Positions 1-10,100 of a DNA stretch of 64,000 bases are shown here, one piece after another. The number at the start of each line of letters is the position of its first letter. Position 1 is the first letter of the stretch. Source of the DNA: Sesamia nonagrioides (Eukaryota; Arthropoda; Insecta; Lepidoptera; Noctuidae). The DNA lies in NCBI GenBank assembly GCA_017933935.1, contig JADWQK010001561.1, forward strand, positions 248,001 to 312,000, given 5' to 3'. A program made the translations under genes and the position numbers. The notes below the pieces were generated by a model. The model had not been told where the DNA came from, made no database searches, and saw only the letters and a program-made list of their open reading frames with translations.

Positions 1-242
1 TCACACTGTCCCAACGTGTGAAATGTACGCAGAATAAAAAAATTTCATGTGTGTGCTGCTGCTCCGATCGGCACATTTATTTTGGTTAATTTGTTAGAGC
101 TAAACATATCCGTTTAATATTATATCAATGACTTCAGCTAAGTTAATTTAATGTCTAAAAGAAAGAAAAGCCTTTGTACAAACAGTTGGAACATTATAGG
201 TTGATTATGTATGTATAACAAGGCACACATATACAACATCAT

Positions 243-532
243 TTTTTGTTTATGCGAAACTCGAAACACGTGTCTAGTATTTTTAGGTAAAGAATCTATG
301 TACAAAATTTCAAAAAGATGGCCACCAAGTTATGAGCTTGCTATTCTAATTAGTTGTCCCAACAAAAAATATGGTCAAACGTCCGTATGGGCGGGCGAGC
401 GCGGGCGTTAACCTATGGCGTCAGCTGTGGCACGCTGCGTAAGTACTATGATCTATCGTAACCGCTCGGTAACCACTCTGCGGTCTCACTCTAAATGTAT
501 TTGGGAAAATATATAACATGGTGTAAAAATGA
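243..532 (+). repeat. Unclassified dispersed repeat, copy 1
   Basis: This stretch matches 48749-49055 in the same orientation over about 300 bases, from a shared GCGAAACTCGAAACACGTGT near the start to GGTGTAAAAATGAT at the end, with small indels and substitutions. It has a GC-rich middle (GGGCGAGCGCGGGCG-like) between AT-rich ends. I see no coding capacity, poly-A tail or obvious terminal repeat, so the class is unknown. Confidence 0.6.
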
Positions 533-1251
533 TTGGATTTGATTATGGATATTATCATATTAGATGTGCTTGTTACGAAAAACCACCCTTTTTGTAATCC
601 AAGATGGCTGACGCCAATTTAAATGTTTATTAATATAATATGGGTGTTAATTCCGAGGTGGATTGAGGTGCTGGTTACTGGAACTTAAATCTGTCTCAAG
701 TTGTTCCCTTAGTAAAAATAGCAAATTAATTAAATATAATACAGCTATCGATGTTGATCTGTAATAAATAAATAATTTCATAAATATTGTTTATTTGTGA
801 CAACCCTGGCCGATGCGTTACTGTCTAGACGATGTCGGCATTTTACACGAGATCAAAAGCGTCGACCTACTGTATGATTTTTATACTGTGGTATAAGTAT
901 GTATTAGATATTTAAAAACAGAATATGCATAACGATTTCATCCACATGTCAAATAAATAAAAAATTGTAACTGAGAGGGTAGTCGACGAAAATTTTTAAC
1001 GTAAACTACCTTCACAATAAAAATTGGATAGAAACACTAGAGTATGTATAAAGTTCACGACATAATATCCTTTGTGTTCATTTCCTTCTCATATCTGGGT
1101 ACTCTTGGCAGCCATCCAAGTTAAGGGTAACGGATACGGCCAGTTATTGTGTCAGCAACGATTTCTGCTTTCTTGCTTTTTCTAGCGTTAGGTAAGTTGC
1201 TCGTGCGATAAGGAGTTAATGTTTGGGAGGCAAGTGTTGCAACAAACATAA
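533..1251. other. AT-rich stretch, nothing recognised
   Basis: I see no convincing coding region, tRNA-like box, terminal repeat or match to another part of the window here. Confidence 0.4.
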
Positions 1252-1404
1252 CGACGCTTAAAAGGCAATCATATCTAAGCGACAAAAAATCTTAAATTGA
1301 GTTATATACACCAAACGACGCAGAAAAATCTAGCGGTTCGAATGGTGTATATAACTCAATTTACGAATGTTTGTCGCTTAGATATGTTTGCCTTTCAAGC
1401 GTCG
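1252..1404. mobile_element. MITE with ~60-bp inverted arms
   Basis: The left end CGACGCTTAAAAGGCAATC and the right end (read on the minus strand CGACGCTTGAAAGGCAAAC) are imperfect inverted copies, and the pairing continues for about 60 bases to TGAGTTATATACACCA, leaving a short centre. Total length is about 153 bp with no coding capacity, as expected for a miniature inverted-repeat element. One arm recurs alone at 46664-46718. No clear target duplication was identified. Confidence 0.65.
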
Positions 1405-1538
1405 ATAATCAGCCTATAATGTGGGAACATTATAGGCTGTTGGGACACAGGCCTATTCTAGGAGTGGGCCGTAATCTACCACGCTGGCCCAGTGCGGGTT
1501 AGTAAATGTCAAATGTCTTCGAAGTTTTTGGCATTAAG

Positions 1539-1712
1539 ACGGTGAAGAAAAACGTCGTAAGGAAACCGGCATGGTTTCCTTACGATGTTTTCCTTCACCG
1601 TTTAAGGAGATGAAATAATTTATACAACGTAAAGCCCTTGATGGGGTTCGAATTGGAACCTACGACCTGCAGCTCGCGATTCGCGGCCAACACAGGCCAC
1701 CGCTGCTCTCAA
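1539..1712 (-). mobile_element. tRNA-derived SINE copy with terminal hairpin
   Basis: On the minus strand this contains a tRNA-like head (A-box-like GTGGCCTGTGTTGG, B-box-like GGTTCCAATTCGAACCCC) followed by TTATTTCATC and ending in a CGGTGAAGGAAAACATCGTAA-type motif common in lepidopteran SINEs. The same family occurs at 24930-25098. Bases 1539-1567 and 1573-1601 form 29-bp inverted arms with two mismatches around GGCAT, so this copy ends in a hairpin that the other lacks. Confidence 0.5.
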
Positions 1713-2006
1713 CATTGCATCAATGCTGTGTAATATTAATTTCGTAGAGATTAGGATCAAAATATAAAATTAAGGACCGGACCGATTGATTTATGATCTT
1801 CCTTCAATTTAAGAGAATTCGTGATAGCTTTAGACAGTAACAAGGTTGGGTTTAGGGTACACGTTGTAATGAAAGTACAAAAAATAAATATTATGCTTTA
1901 TGACAGTTAAAATTTATGCTGAATTTATTATAATTATTTTTTATTTATGACACACCTTGCTTAACACACCATGGATTACACCTTTATTATAATTAACTTA
2001 TATATC

Positions 2007-2397
2007 CATCATCATCTCAGCGTTAATCCCAGTTGCATCCGTAGCTTTTCAGCTTTGGAGTCTGGGGTCCGCTTTACCAGTGTAACTGCTGATTTTGGCT
2101 AAACTTCGATATTTTCCGTGAAGCGACTGCCGTCTGACCTCCACAAACCGAAGCGATATCTAAGCACTGCAGTTAAACCTATTGTTAGACTTTTGAGGGC
2201 TCCAACAACCCGTAACGACTGCCACTAGATGTTCGTACGGCAACCGGGACCAACAGCTTAACGTGCTTTCCGAGGCACGACCAGACCAGTCTAAATATTC
2301 ATATTCATGCATACAAATATTTGCATTGTCCGGGGATCGAAACCGCGCCTCCTTGCGAAACAGCCGCGTTCGCTACCGCTACGCCACTGAGGCTGTC
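2007..2397 (-). mobile_element. tRNA-derived SINE, family A, near full length
   Basis: On the minus strand the element opens with GACAGCCTCAGTGGCGTAGC, an A-box-like GTGGCGTAGCGGTAGCG and a B-box-like GGTTTCGATCCCC. A ~300-bp body follows and it ends in a (GAT)n-type tail, seen as CATCATCATC on the plus strand. A second near-full copy lies at 49972-50367; partial copies are at 31490-31790, 37355-37471 and about 48493-48533. The tail resembles RTE 3' ends, suggesting RTE machinery mobilises it (inference). Confidence 0.7.
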
Positions 2398-3140
2398 AAT
2401 CAACTTATATCCCGACTGTTATAATTAAATCAACTCCTTGGCATTATGTAAGTTCTGAATTTATGAGGCTTTTAATTAAATTATTTAGTTTTCACATAGG
2501 CTGGTAGTGTTGATGTTAAATATCTAAAAGAATCAGATGTTCCAGGTACTGGCCTGGAATGCTTTACATTTTACTAAGTTCAAATTCTAAAATGTTTTCT
2601 AATAAGATCATACGTTGTGGCAGCAGAGTATTTTCAAATTTTTCTGAGTTGCTTGTCGATACTTTTCAATGTTATCTGTTTTTTGCTACTGTATATTATT
2701 TAATTATGTTAGAATAAATCTCGAGAATTAGATGTTGTGCTCTGCTTCTATAAACCTCTTTTGTCTAAGGCTAACAGAACATAGCTCTAAAATATAAAAG
2801 AAATGCTCTAAATTTCAATGAAGCTCTGTTTCTCTATTACCACCGCCTGATAAAGGGTTTGTATAACATTACATGAACAGCACTAATATAATAAGAGTAT
2901 TTCTGCGTAGTCTATTAGTGTAAACCGGTGTGCCGGTCTATTTGTGTATAGATTATGGAGTACATCTACATGATATAGAGTACAATACTACTTTAATAGA
3001 CCGGCTCCCTAATAGCCGTACACATTTTCGTCAAATAATTGCGACTAGTTGGGATCAGTTGACAAAAATGTGTTCGCCGATTAGTTGGCGGGTTTGATCT
3101 TTTGAAGCCTCTTTTGAATAGATTTTCTAAAGTTGGTCCT
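2398..3140. other. AT-rich stretch, nothing recognised
   Basis: I see only short AT-rich sequence with no supported gene or repeat match inside the window. Confidence 0.4.
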
Positions 3141-3150
3141 TATCTATTTT

Positions 3151-3275
3151 CATCATCATGATCTCGGCGCATAATCCCGGTTGTATCAGCGGCTTTCGCG
3201 TTTGAGCCCTGGGTCCGCTTTCCTACATATACGCCTCCATTTCGCACGATCTCTGGCATCCCGTGGTGTGAGATT
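3151..3275 (-). repeat. RTE/SINE 3'-tail fragment
   Basis: CATCATCATGATCTCGGCGC followed by a GGGTCCGCTTTCC-containing body is a diverged version of the family A SINE tail at 2007-2100 and 49972-50060. Only the 3' part is present and there is no tRNA-like head. Confidence 0.4.
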
Positions 3276-3311
3276 GATGTCCTTATCTACTTTCTGTTAA
3301 ACTAAATTTAT

Positions 3312-3715
3312 GTGTACAGTCTGCAGTCAGGAAAAGATGTATGTACAGGTAATCGTTCACCAGACAAAGTTATGCCGCCAAACGATTCTTCGTGTCGTGG
3401 CATAATGTCTGGTGAAGCCGTAAGGAGGACGGGTCTGAGCAGTTCTGTTACGATATACGTGCCGGGTACAATGCGCGAAATGTTGTCGTGGCGGGAGTTT
3501 GGTTGCGGAGGGCTTCCAGATCAATCTCCCTCTGGCGCAGCATCGTTGGTCATGTTGTTGGGTTTAACATTGCATCACCGCGCTTCCTATTTACTCAGTT
3601 CTTTTGAGTGAGTAGGCTTAATAAACTAACGCACCTTACCATCAACGATTGCATCACTGCTTATCATCAGGCGGGATTGCAGTCAAGCGCTGGTTTGTAA
3701 TTTATATAAAAAAAA
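3312..3715 (+). repeat. Non-LTR retrotransposon 3' end with LINE tail
   Basis: This copy of a LINE-like 3' end matches 52425-52840 (plus) and 53216-53612 (minus). Shared landmarks are CGGGTCTGAGCAG, CAGCATCGTTGGTC, CATTGCATCAC and the tail ACCATCAACGATTGCATCAC...CATCAGGCGGGATTGC, ending in an A-rich run. The last ~110 bases are the same tail found on the CR1/Jockey-type copies at 32012-33174 and 62950-64000. The 99-residue ORF through it has no recognisable domain and is not a gene. Confidence 0.55.
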
Positions 3716-3724
3716 GAGTATTGT

Positions 3725-4098
3725 TTACCTAGTCGGTTGATGGTGGAGAAATGTCCTAGGTTACTTTTTGACGGAGTTTCACAGAAGGGTACATAAGTGT
3801 GAGATCTGGGTAGTCTATTTGGAGCATTAATTTTCACTTTCTGCAAAAGATCTGGAGAATCAATATATCCATTGACTAATTTATATAAGAACATATTGTG
3901 ATCCAATAGCAATCTGCGATCCTGAAGGCTGTTCAAGTTAAAATGTTTCAGACGCGAGGCATATGACTGTAGACATTTAGCTTCATGGCATTGGTAAGCA
4001 AGGTGCCATATAAACCTTTTTTGTACAGGTTTTAACCCTATTCCTCCAAAATATATATTTTTATCTATTTCTGGCGAACTTACCTGTCGCGAGGCCAA
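3725..4098 (-). pseudogene. LINE reverse-transcriptase C-terminal fragment
   Basis: The minus strand encodes about 125 residues with a pattern typical of the region after the RT domain in non-LTR retrotransposons: LQDRRLLLDHNMFLYKLVNG followed by IDSPDLLQKVKINAP and a short basic stretch. It has no RT catalytic motif, no upstream endonuclease and no proper start, so it is a 5'-truncated remnant. The end of the open frame runs into the reverse of a LINE tail (NYKPALDCNPA), which is not real coding sequence. The clade is uncertain (Jockey/CR1-like). Confidence 0.55.
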
Positions 4099-4155
4099 TG
4101 TCTGTGGGGCCGGCTACTAAGTACTTACTTTTGATAATAAAGTATGTATGTATAG

Positions 4156-4216
4156 ATGACAGCACATTAAGCTACTACAATCTGTCAGATTTCTTTACTA
4201 AATTTTCAACTTTCCT
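4156..4216 (+). repeat. Dispersed repeat B, partial copy
   Basis: GATGACAGCACATTAAGCTAC followed by TACAATCTGTCAGATTTC matches longer copies at 12609-12725, 23053-23175 and 31203-31320. This copy stops after about 60 bases, where a MITE starts at 4218. Confidence 0.5.
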
Positions 4217-4217
4217 T

Positions 4218-4370
4218 CTTATTCATAAACACTGCTTAAATTAACTAGTGATTAGCGATACGCTGTGGTGTTTATTCATAAAGGATGATTTAAGTGACGT
4301 TAAAAGGTAAAAAATGTATGGTTAAAGAATCGCTAATCACTAGTTATTTTAAGCAGCGTTTATAAATAAG
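4218..4370. mobile_element. MITE with ~42-bp terminal inverted repeats
   Basis: The left end CTTATTCATAAACACTGC and the right end (minus strand CTTATTTATAAACGCTGC) are inverted copies, and the pairing continues through CTAGTGATTAGCGAT. Length is 153 bp with no ORF. The element sits directly against repeat B and the inverted-repeat complex that follows. Confidence 0.65.
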
Positions 4371-4392
4371 GGGGATTATCTCTAAAGCTTAA

Positions 4393-4943
4393 TGTGGGTC
4401 CACACGATACAGACTTTAAGTTTGTACAAATATCTGTACGAACTAAAAGTCTGAGTAAAAATCTAAAGTCTGACTGAAATGTGAAGTCTGTGTAAAAATC
4501 ATAAGTTTGAGCGATGACATGATGTTTGTGCAGACTTATCATTGGCTCAGGCTTGAATTACTCAGAGCATGCCAATTTTCGAAAGTTTTCAACTCATGGG
4601 TACCAACTGCCAACTTTTATGCTCAGACTTTGGTACTCCGACTTTTTTCACTCAGACTTTTCTATTATACAGACTTTTGTATGCACCGATTTGTTAGGCA
4701 GACAAAATTCTATGAAAGTCCGTGTGAAGTTGGTATCGTGTAGACCCACCTTTAGGGTGGGTCTACACGATACCAACTTCTTTATGATATGATAAGTCTG
4801 CACAAACATCATGTCATCGCTCAAACTTATGATTGTTACACAGACTTCACATTTCACTCAGACTGTAGATTTTTACTCAGACTTTTAGTTCGTACAGATA
4901 TTTGTACAAACTTAAAGTCTGTATCGTGTGGACCCACCTTTAG
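4393..4943. mobile_element. Fold-back MITE complex (two elements back to back)
   Basis: Bases 4393-4545 and 4795-4942 are a near-perfect inverted repeat of about 150 bp, beginning GTGGGTCCACACGATACAG at each outer end. A second, inner inverted pair meets at 4737-4770, where GTGTAGACCCACC, a TTTA and GGTGGGTCTACAC form a palindrome. The simplest reading is two related fold-back elements sharing one junction, or a dimer. The short ORFs here are mirror images of one another and are not genes. Confidence 0.6.
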
Positions 4944-5135
4944 GCTTAAAGTTGATGCGGAATATTTGGTAATATCGGGTAGCTTGACCTGCTGTCATCC
5001 GTACATAATATCATAAGTAAATGAAATTTAATTTTGAATTCGTGTGGATTCTAACTCTTTAGTTTTACATGTAAACATATGAAAAAACATGTCTCGACTT
5101 AAGTCGTTTCGATTTACGTCGCGTATTTGGAGAAC

Positions 5136-5140
5136 CTTGT
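5136..5140. other. Target-site duplication, left copy (CTTGT)
   Basis: CTTGT directly precedes the LTR at 5141, and the same five bases follow the other LTR at 15988-15992. Five base pairs is usual for BEL/Pao integration and confirms that the two LTRs belong to one insertion. Confidence 0.85.
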
Positions 5141-5627
5141 TGTTGACGCTTCCTGGAAGAGTCGCTGCATTCTCCTATCAACCCCAGGGTCTCAAAGCAG
5201 GGAAACAAACATGCAAAGCACTAACCTGGGTCCAGTTGGACAGGAGAGAGAGGAATCACTAACGACGGGTCAGGTGCCAATCGGTCAGCTATCTTCTCGA
5301 CGTGGACTTGATGCTGCTTGCTCACTGCCTACACTCGTCAAGCACAGACACATCACCAATATGGACACTGAGGGTTTATTAGGCCAGCGAAGCTCTTAGG
5401 AAGTCAGATATTTGATTTTATTTAGAGTACACGCGGCGTTGGATGCGCTGAGATCGCCATCTCCTTTTGTACTAGTTCTCCCTCTTGCCACTCTTGAGGG
5501 AGGGCGCATGGAAAAGGCGAAGGCATAGTACGCCATACAGCCTAGTTTATTATTATCGTCGTTGACGCAACAAGGATGGGGAATGGAAATGCATGGATAG
5601 ATTATTAGGATAGTTAATGCCTACACA
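5141..5627 (-). repeat. BEL element 3' LTR
   Basis: This 487-bp repeat reads TGTGTAGG...GTCAACA on the minus strand. It carries the signals for the element's RNA 3' end (known of LTRs). The 90- and 62-residue open frames in the two LTRs are the same sequence twice and have no recognised domain. Confidence 0.88.
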
Positions 5628-5640
5628 TTTCCCCCCACCT
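5628..5640 (-). promoter_or_regulatory. Polypurine tract of the BEL element
   Basis: On the minus strand AGGTGGGGGGAAA abuts the 3' LTR. This is the expected plus-strand primer for reverse transcription of an LTR element and fixes the element's orientation. Confidence 0.8.
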
Positions 5641-5836
5641 GAAATCCACAAGGGTTTCAAGAAGAATGCGAAAAATTAAGAGTGAAATCAGCAATAGCTG
5701 GACTATGAGCTACTGCCGAAGAAATGCATAAAAATCTAGTTAATAAGTGTAAATAATTGGTGGCTTATTTTAAATAACCTAAAGACGTGACGAGTGTGTA
5801 CTTATACTCTAGTTAGGTATATAAAAGGAAAATAAA

Positions 5837-5911
5837 CTAATTATTTGGTAAGGGACAAACCTTTACCACCGGCCTACGAAACGTCTTTCCGTTAGCAGTT
5901 TGGAGAGTAAA
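5837..5911 (-). pseudogene. BEL/Pao pol C-terminal stub
   Basis: On the minus strand about 24 codons read LQTANGKTFRRPVVKVCPLP followed by NN and a TAG stop at 5837-5839. The pattern RPVxKLCxLP just before the stop is typical of the extreme C-terminus of BEL/Pao polyproteins, after the integrase. No protease, RT, RNase H or integrase core is left between here and gag. About 200 bases separate the stop from the polypurine tract. The assignment is from motif memory only. Confidence 0.6.
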
Positions 5912-6643
5912 TAAAAATATAATATTTTTAAAATAAGGTTCTTTTTTTTTATCCAGTGAACATTAAAAAAAATAGGAGTCTCATTGTAGACTTTTTTTGT
6001 AGTATCTATAATCTATATATTTGCTATAAGATTATATTATGTCTTCGCTAAATAATAAACAAGTATTATAAAGGAAGCCTAAACGAGTGTTACAACGCAG
6101 CGTTTCTCCGCTCGTGTGTAAATCCCTTAAAAATCGAGTCTGCCTATTATTTTTTTTTAATAAATGTTGTTATCTATACTAATATTATAAAGAGGAAAGA
6201 TTTGTATTTTTGTATTTTTGTATGTTTGTAATGAATAAACTCAAAAACTACTGGACCGATTCCAATAATTTTGTCACCATTAGAAAGCTGCATTATTCAG
6301 AAGTAACATAGGCTATATAATATCACGCTAGGTCCTATAGTTGTGGAGCAGTAACCAAAAATGTTTTAAAAACGGAGGAAAAGTGTCGTTTCTGAGGCCT
6401 TCCGTGGCGTGCGCTGGGCATATAGTTAAAGTTATACAAAAATGCTCTATGGATGAATTGTACATCTTAACATTCTTTTTAAAAAAGTCTGCGAGAGCAT
6501 ATGTCTACCTTTTATAGTTTACCCATAACAATCGTTTTAATGAATGGTTCAATCCTTATAAAAGTTTGCTCTAGATAACTTTTGAATTGTTCAATCGGTT
6601 ACCTTATGACTATTAATTCATCCAAAAGATACCTATTAGGTAA

Positions 6644-6837
6644 GTACTTACCTGCTATTTCAAAAATACATAAAAACGGCCCGGGGCGGTGCGCGGCGTG
6701 AAGTGACTAGCCAGCCGGGCAACGCAGCGGTGCGGGGAAGGTACTTACCTGCTATTTCAAAAATACATAAAAACGGCCCGGGGCGGCGCGCGGCGTGAAG
6801 TGACTAGCCAGCCGGGCAACGCAGCGGTGCGGGGAAG
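6644..6837 (+). repeat. 97-bp tandem duplication in Helitron 5' region
   Basis: GTACTTACCTGCTATTTC...GGGGAAG occurs twice head to tail (6644-6740 and 6741-6837) with about one difference (CGGTGCG against CGGCGCG). It contains the GC-rich block ACGGCCCGGGGCGG and lies upstream of the ORF, where transcription signals would be expected, although no promoter is visible. Confidence 0.8.
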
Positions 6838-6949
6838 GGGAGGTCAGATCAGTGAGATAGGTAGCCGCGCGGCTCATTCGCGCGGTCGGCTACCTACGCA
6901 GCAGACGTGTCACGTAACCGATCTTAAACATTTTGTAGACTATTTAACT

Positions 6950-7011
6950 TGCATTTTTTGTTCGAGTAAAAAAGTTCTTTTGCATTTTTTGTTCGAGTAA
7001 AAAAGTTCTTT
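6950..7011 (+). repeat. 31-bp tandem duplication upstream of the Helitron ORF
   Basis: TGCATTTTTTGTTCGAGTAA AAAAGTTCTTT is repeated twice exactly. It lies within the leader of the Helitron transcript, 170 bases before the start codon. Confidence 0.8.
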
Positions 7012-7180
7012 TCAGAACTAATTATAAATTGTTCATTCAGGCTTTACTGCTATAATATCCTAAATTATATTCTTACTCATACCCTTATTTTCCATAGTAA
7101 GTATTTATCCTAAATTCTATTCTTATTCTCTATCCTAATTTCTATTCTTAATTTTATCTAATAAAAAAAAAATCATCAAT

Positions 7181-10100
7181 ATGCCAAGAAAAAAAAGGTC
7201 TCAACTATCTAAAAGTTGCTCTCAAGCGAGATTAGCAAAAATACGACGTGATGAAGAATCAGTTTCTGAAAATTTTGATCGTCTCGCAAATCAGAGAGCG
7301 TATGCGTCGCAATCACGTGCAAGCGAATCTAGCGCCGAACGCTTGCACCGCCTTGCTCAAAATAGTGACAGAATGTCACAATCACGTGCAAGGGAATCAA
7401 GCGCCGAACATGCGCTTCGTCTTTCAGCACAAAATACCCGATCATCACAACTACACGAACGACAATCGAGTGCTGAACGTTCGCAGCGCCTTGCAGAAAA
7501 TAGGGTTAGGAACTCGCAAACGCGTGCCAGGGAATCTAGCGCCGAACGCTCGCAGCGACTAATTGCACAAAATACCCGATCATCACAACTACACAAACGA
7601 CAATCGAGTGCTGAACGCTCGCAGCGTCTTGCAGAAAATAGAGTTAGGAACTCGCAAACACGTGCCAGGGAATCTAGCGCCGAACGCTCGCAGCGACTTA
7701 TTGCACAGAGAGAAAGACAACATTCTTTAACAATTAGGACGCGTAATAGAGTTTTAGCTCATAGCAATAGATCGGCATTCAGTTACGATCCACAAATTGA
7801 TTATGCTCATCAAAACAGCATCCAAATCGGAGCAATGAATAAAGTTTGCCCGCGATGTTGTGCAAAAAAATGGAATGATGAAGCGAACGGTATGTGTTGC
7901 GCGTCTGGAAAAGTTATTCTTCCTAATATAACAGAGCCACCAGAACCAATAAAAAGCCTATTGACTAATAATCACACACTTTCTGCGCATTTTTTGAACA
8001 ATGCGCGTAGATACAATAGTCTTTTTCAGATGACTTCGTTTGGGGCAAAAGAAATTAGAGAGGGAAATTTTATGCCCACCTTTAAGGTAGAAGGACAAGT
8101 CTACCATCTTATAGGTAGCCTCTTACCACCAGCAGGACAAAACCCTCAATTTCTGCAAATATATTTTATTTCAGAAGCTGACCAACTATCTTTGCGAGCA
8201 AACATGGCCCCTACGCTAAAAATTGATTTGATTAACGAATTGCAGACCGTATTAAATAGCCATAATATATACGTACGAAGTTTCAAGCATAGTATCGAAC
8301 TTAACAACCCGGAAAGTTTAAAACTAATCATTCACTCTGATCGCACACCTCAGACAGAACACCAAGGCAGATATAACGCTCCTTCCATAAATGAAGTGGC
8401 CGTTCTGTTGGTCGACGAAGACAAAGGACCCAGGGATATTGTGCTGCATGGTAGAGACGGACAACTAAAACGAGTGTCGGAATTGCACCGCGCTTACGAT
8501 CCGTTACAATATCCACTTATATATGTAACAGGAGACGACGGATATTATGTGAATATTCCTCAGCAGAATGCATTACGAAATAAGACAGTGTCATGTATGC
8601 AATATTATGCCTACCGTTTAATGATTAGGACGAACTGTTTTAACACACTGCATTATTACAAAGATTTGTTTAATCAGTATTGTGTTGATATGATGGCGAA
8701 GATGATTTCAGAGAGGTTAAATTTTATTTCCCGAAACCAACAAAAGCTAAGAGCGGATAACTATATTCATTTGAGGGATGCTTTAAACCAAGACGCAGGT
8801 GTAAATGCCGCCAATTTAGGTCAGCATGTCATTTTGCCGTCGTCATTTACCGGGTCACCGAGGTATCTCCACGAAAAGACGCAAGATGCTATGACATATG
8901 TGCGCAATTATGGAAGGCCTGACCTTTTTATAACTTTTACGTGTAATCCGGAATGGGAAGAAATAAAGCAAGAACTTTTTCCCGGTCAGCGATCTTTCGA
9001 TCGGCATGACATCATTGCTCGAGTGTTTCACTTAAAAATGAAAAAAATTATAAACATAATCACAAAAGACGCGATTTTTGGGACGGTTAAATGTTTTATG
9101 GTAACTGTAGAGTGGCAAAAAAGAGGATTGCCGCATTGTCATATGTTATTTTGGCTGGACACAAAAATACAGCCCGATGAAATTGATGGCATAATAGTTG
9201 CCGAGCTACCTAATAAAGATGAAGATCCAGAGTTGTTCGAAATAGTCACAAAAAATATGGTACATGGACCATGTGGGGAAGAAAATTTGACTTCGCCGTG
9301 CATGAAAAATGGCATTTGTTCAAAAAAATACCCACGACGTTTTGTAACTCAAACCGAGACCGGTGAGGACGGATATCCCGTTTATCGACGACGCGACATC
9401 GACAACGGAGGGCAGGTCGCTACCTTGAATGTGCGAGGAAGAACAGTCAACATTGACAACAGATGGATCGTTCCATATTGCCCAATATTGTGCCGATCTT
9501 TCAACGCTCACATAAACGTTGAATATTGTCATTCCGTACAAGCAATTAAGTACATATGTAAGTACATTAATAAAGGATCGGATCAAGCCACTTTCAGTGT
9601 CAGAAATGCTCATGACGAAGTTGAAAAATATTTAAACGGCCGATACATCAGTACATCTGAAGCAGTGTGGAGATTGTTAGAGTTTCCTATACATGACAGA
9701 CACCCTACCGTAGTACACTTAGCGGTACACTTAGAGAACGGACAACGAGTATACTTCTCAGCGGAAAATATACAAAATATTGTTGAAAATCCACCTAAAA
9801 CGACACTCACTGCCTTTTTTGACCTGTGCAGCAGTGACGAGTTTGCTAGAACACTACTCTATCACGAAGTCCCTCTTTACTATACATGGGCAAACAATAA
9901 ATTTTCTAGAAGGAAGCGTGGCCAAGACGTAGTTGGACACCCCGGCATAAAAAAAGATGCAGCATTGGGAAGAGTGTACAGCATTCATCCTTCACAGTCA
10001 GAATGTTTTTATCTCAGGATACTACTTCATCATGTACGTGGCCCAACATCATTCCAGTATTTAAAAACAGTTGAGGGAATTGTTAAAGAAACTTACCAAG

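Noticed and set aside
2330..2397. Possible tRNA gene
   Set aside because: The A and B boxes are present but no cloverleaf acceptor pairing is evident and it continues into a SINE body; the same holds at 50290-50367, 25020-25098 and 29845-29935.
4360..5016. Several overlapping frames in the fold-back region
   Set aside because: They are mirror images created by the inverted repeat.
5127..5399. Open frames in the LTRs (5127-5399 and 15571-15759)
   Set aside because: They run opposite to the element and are identical because the LTRs are; no recognised domain.
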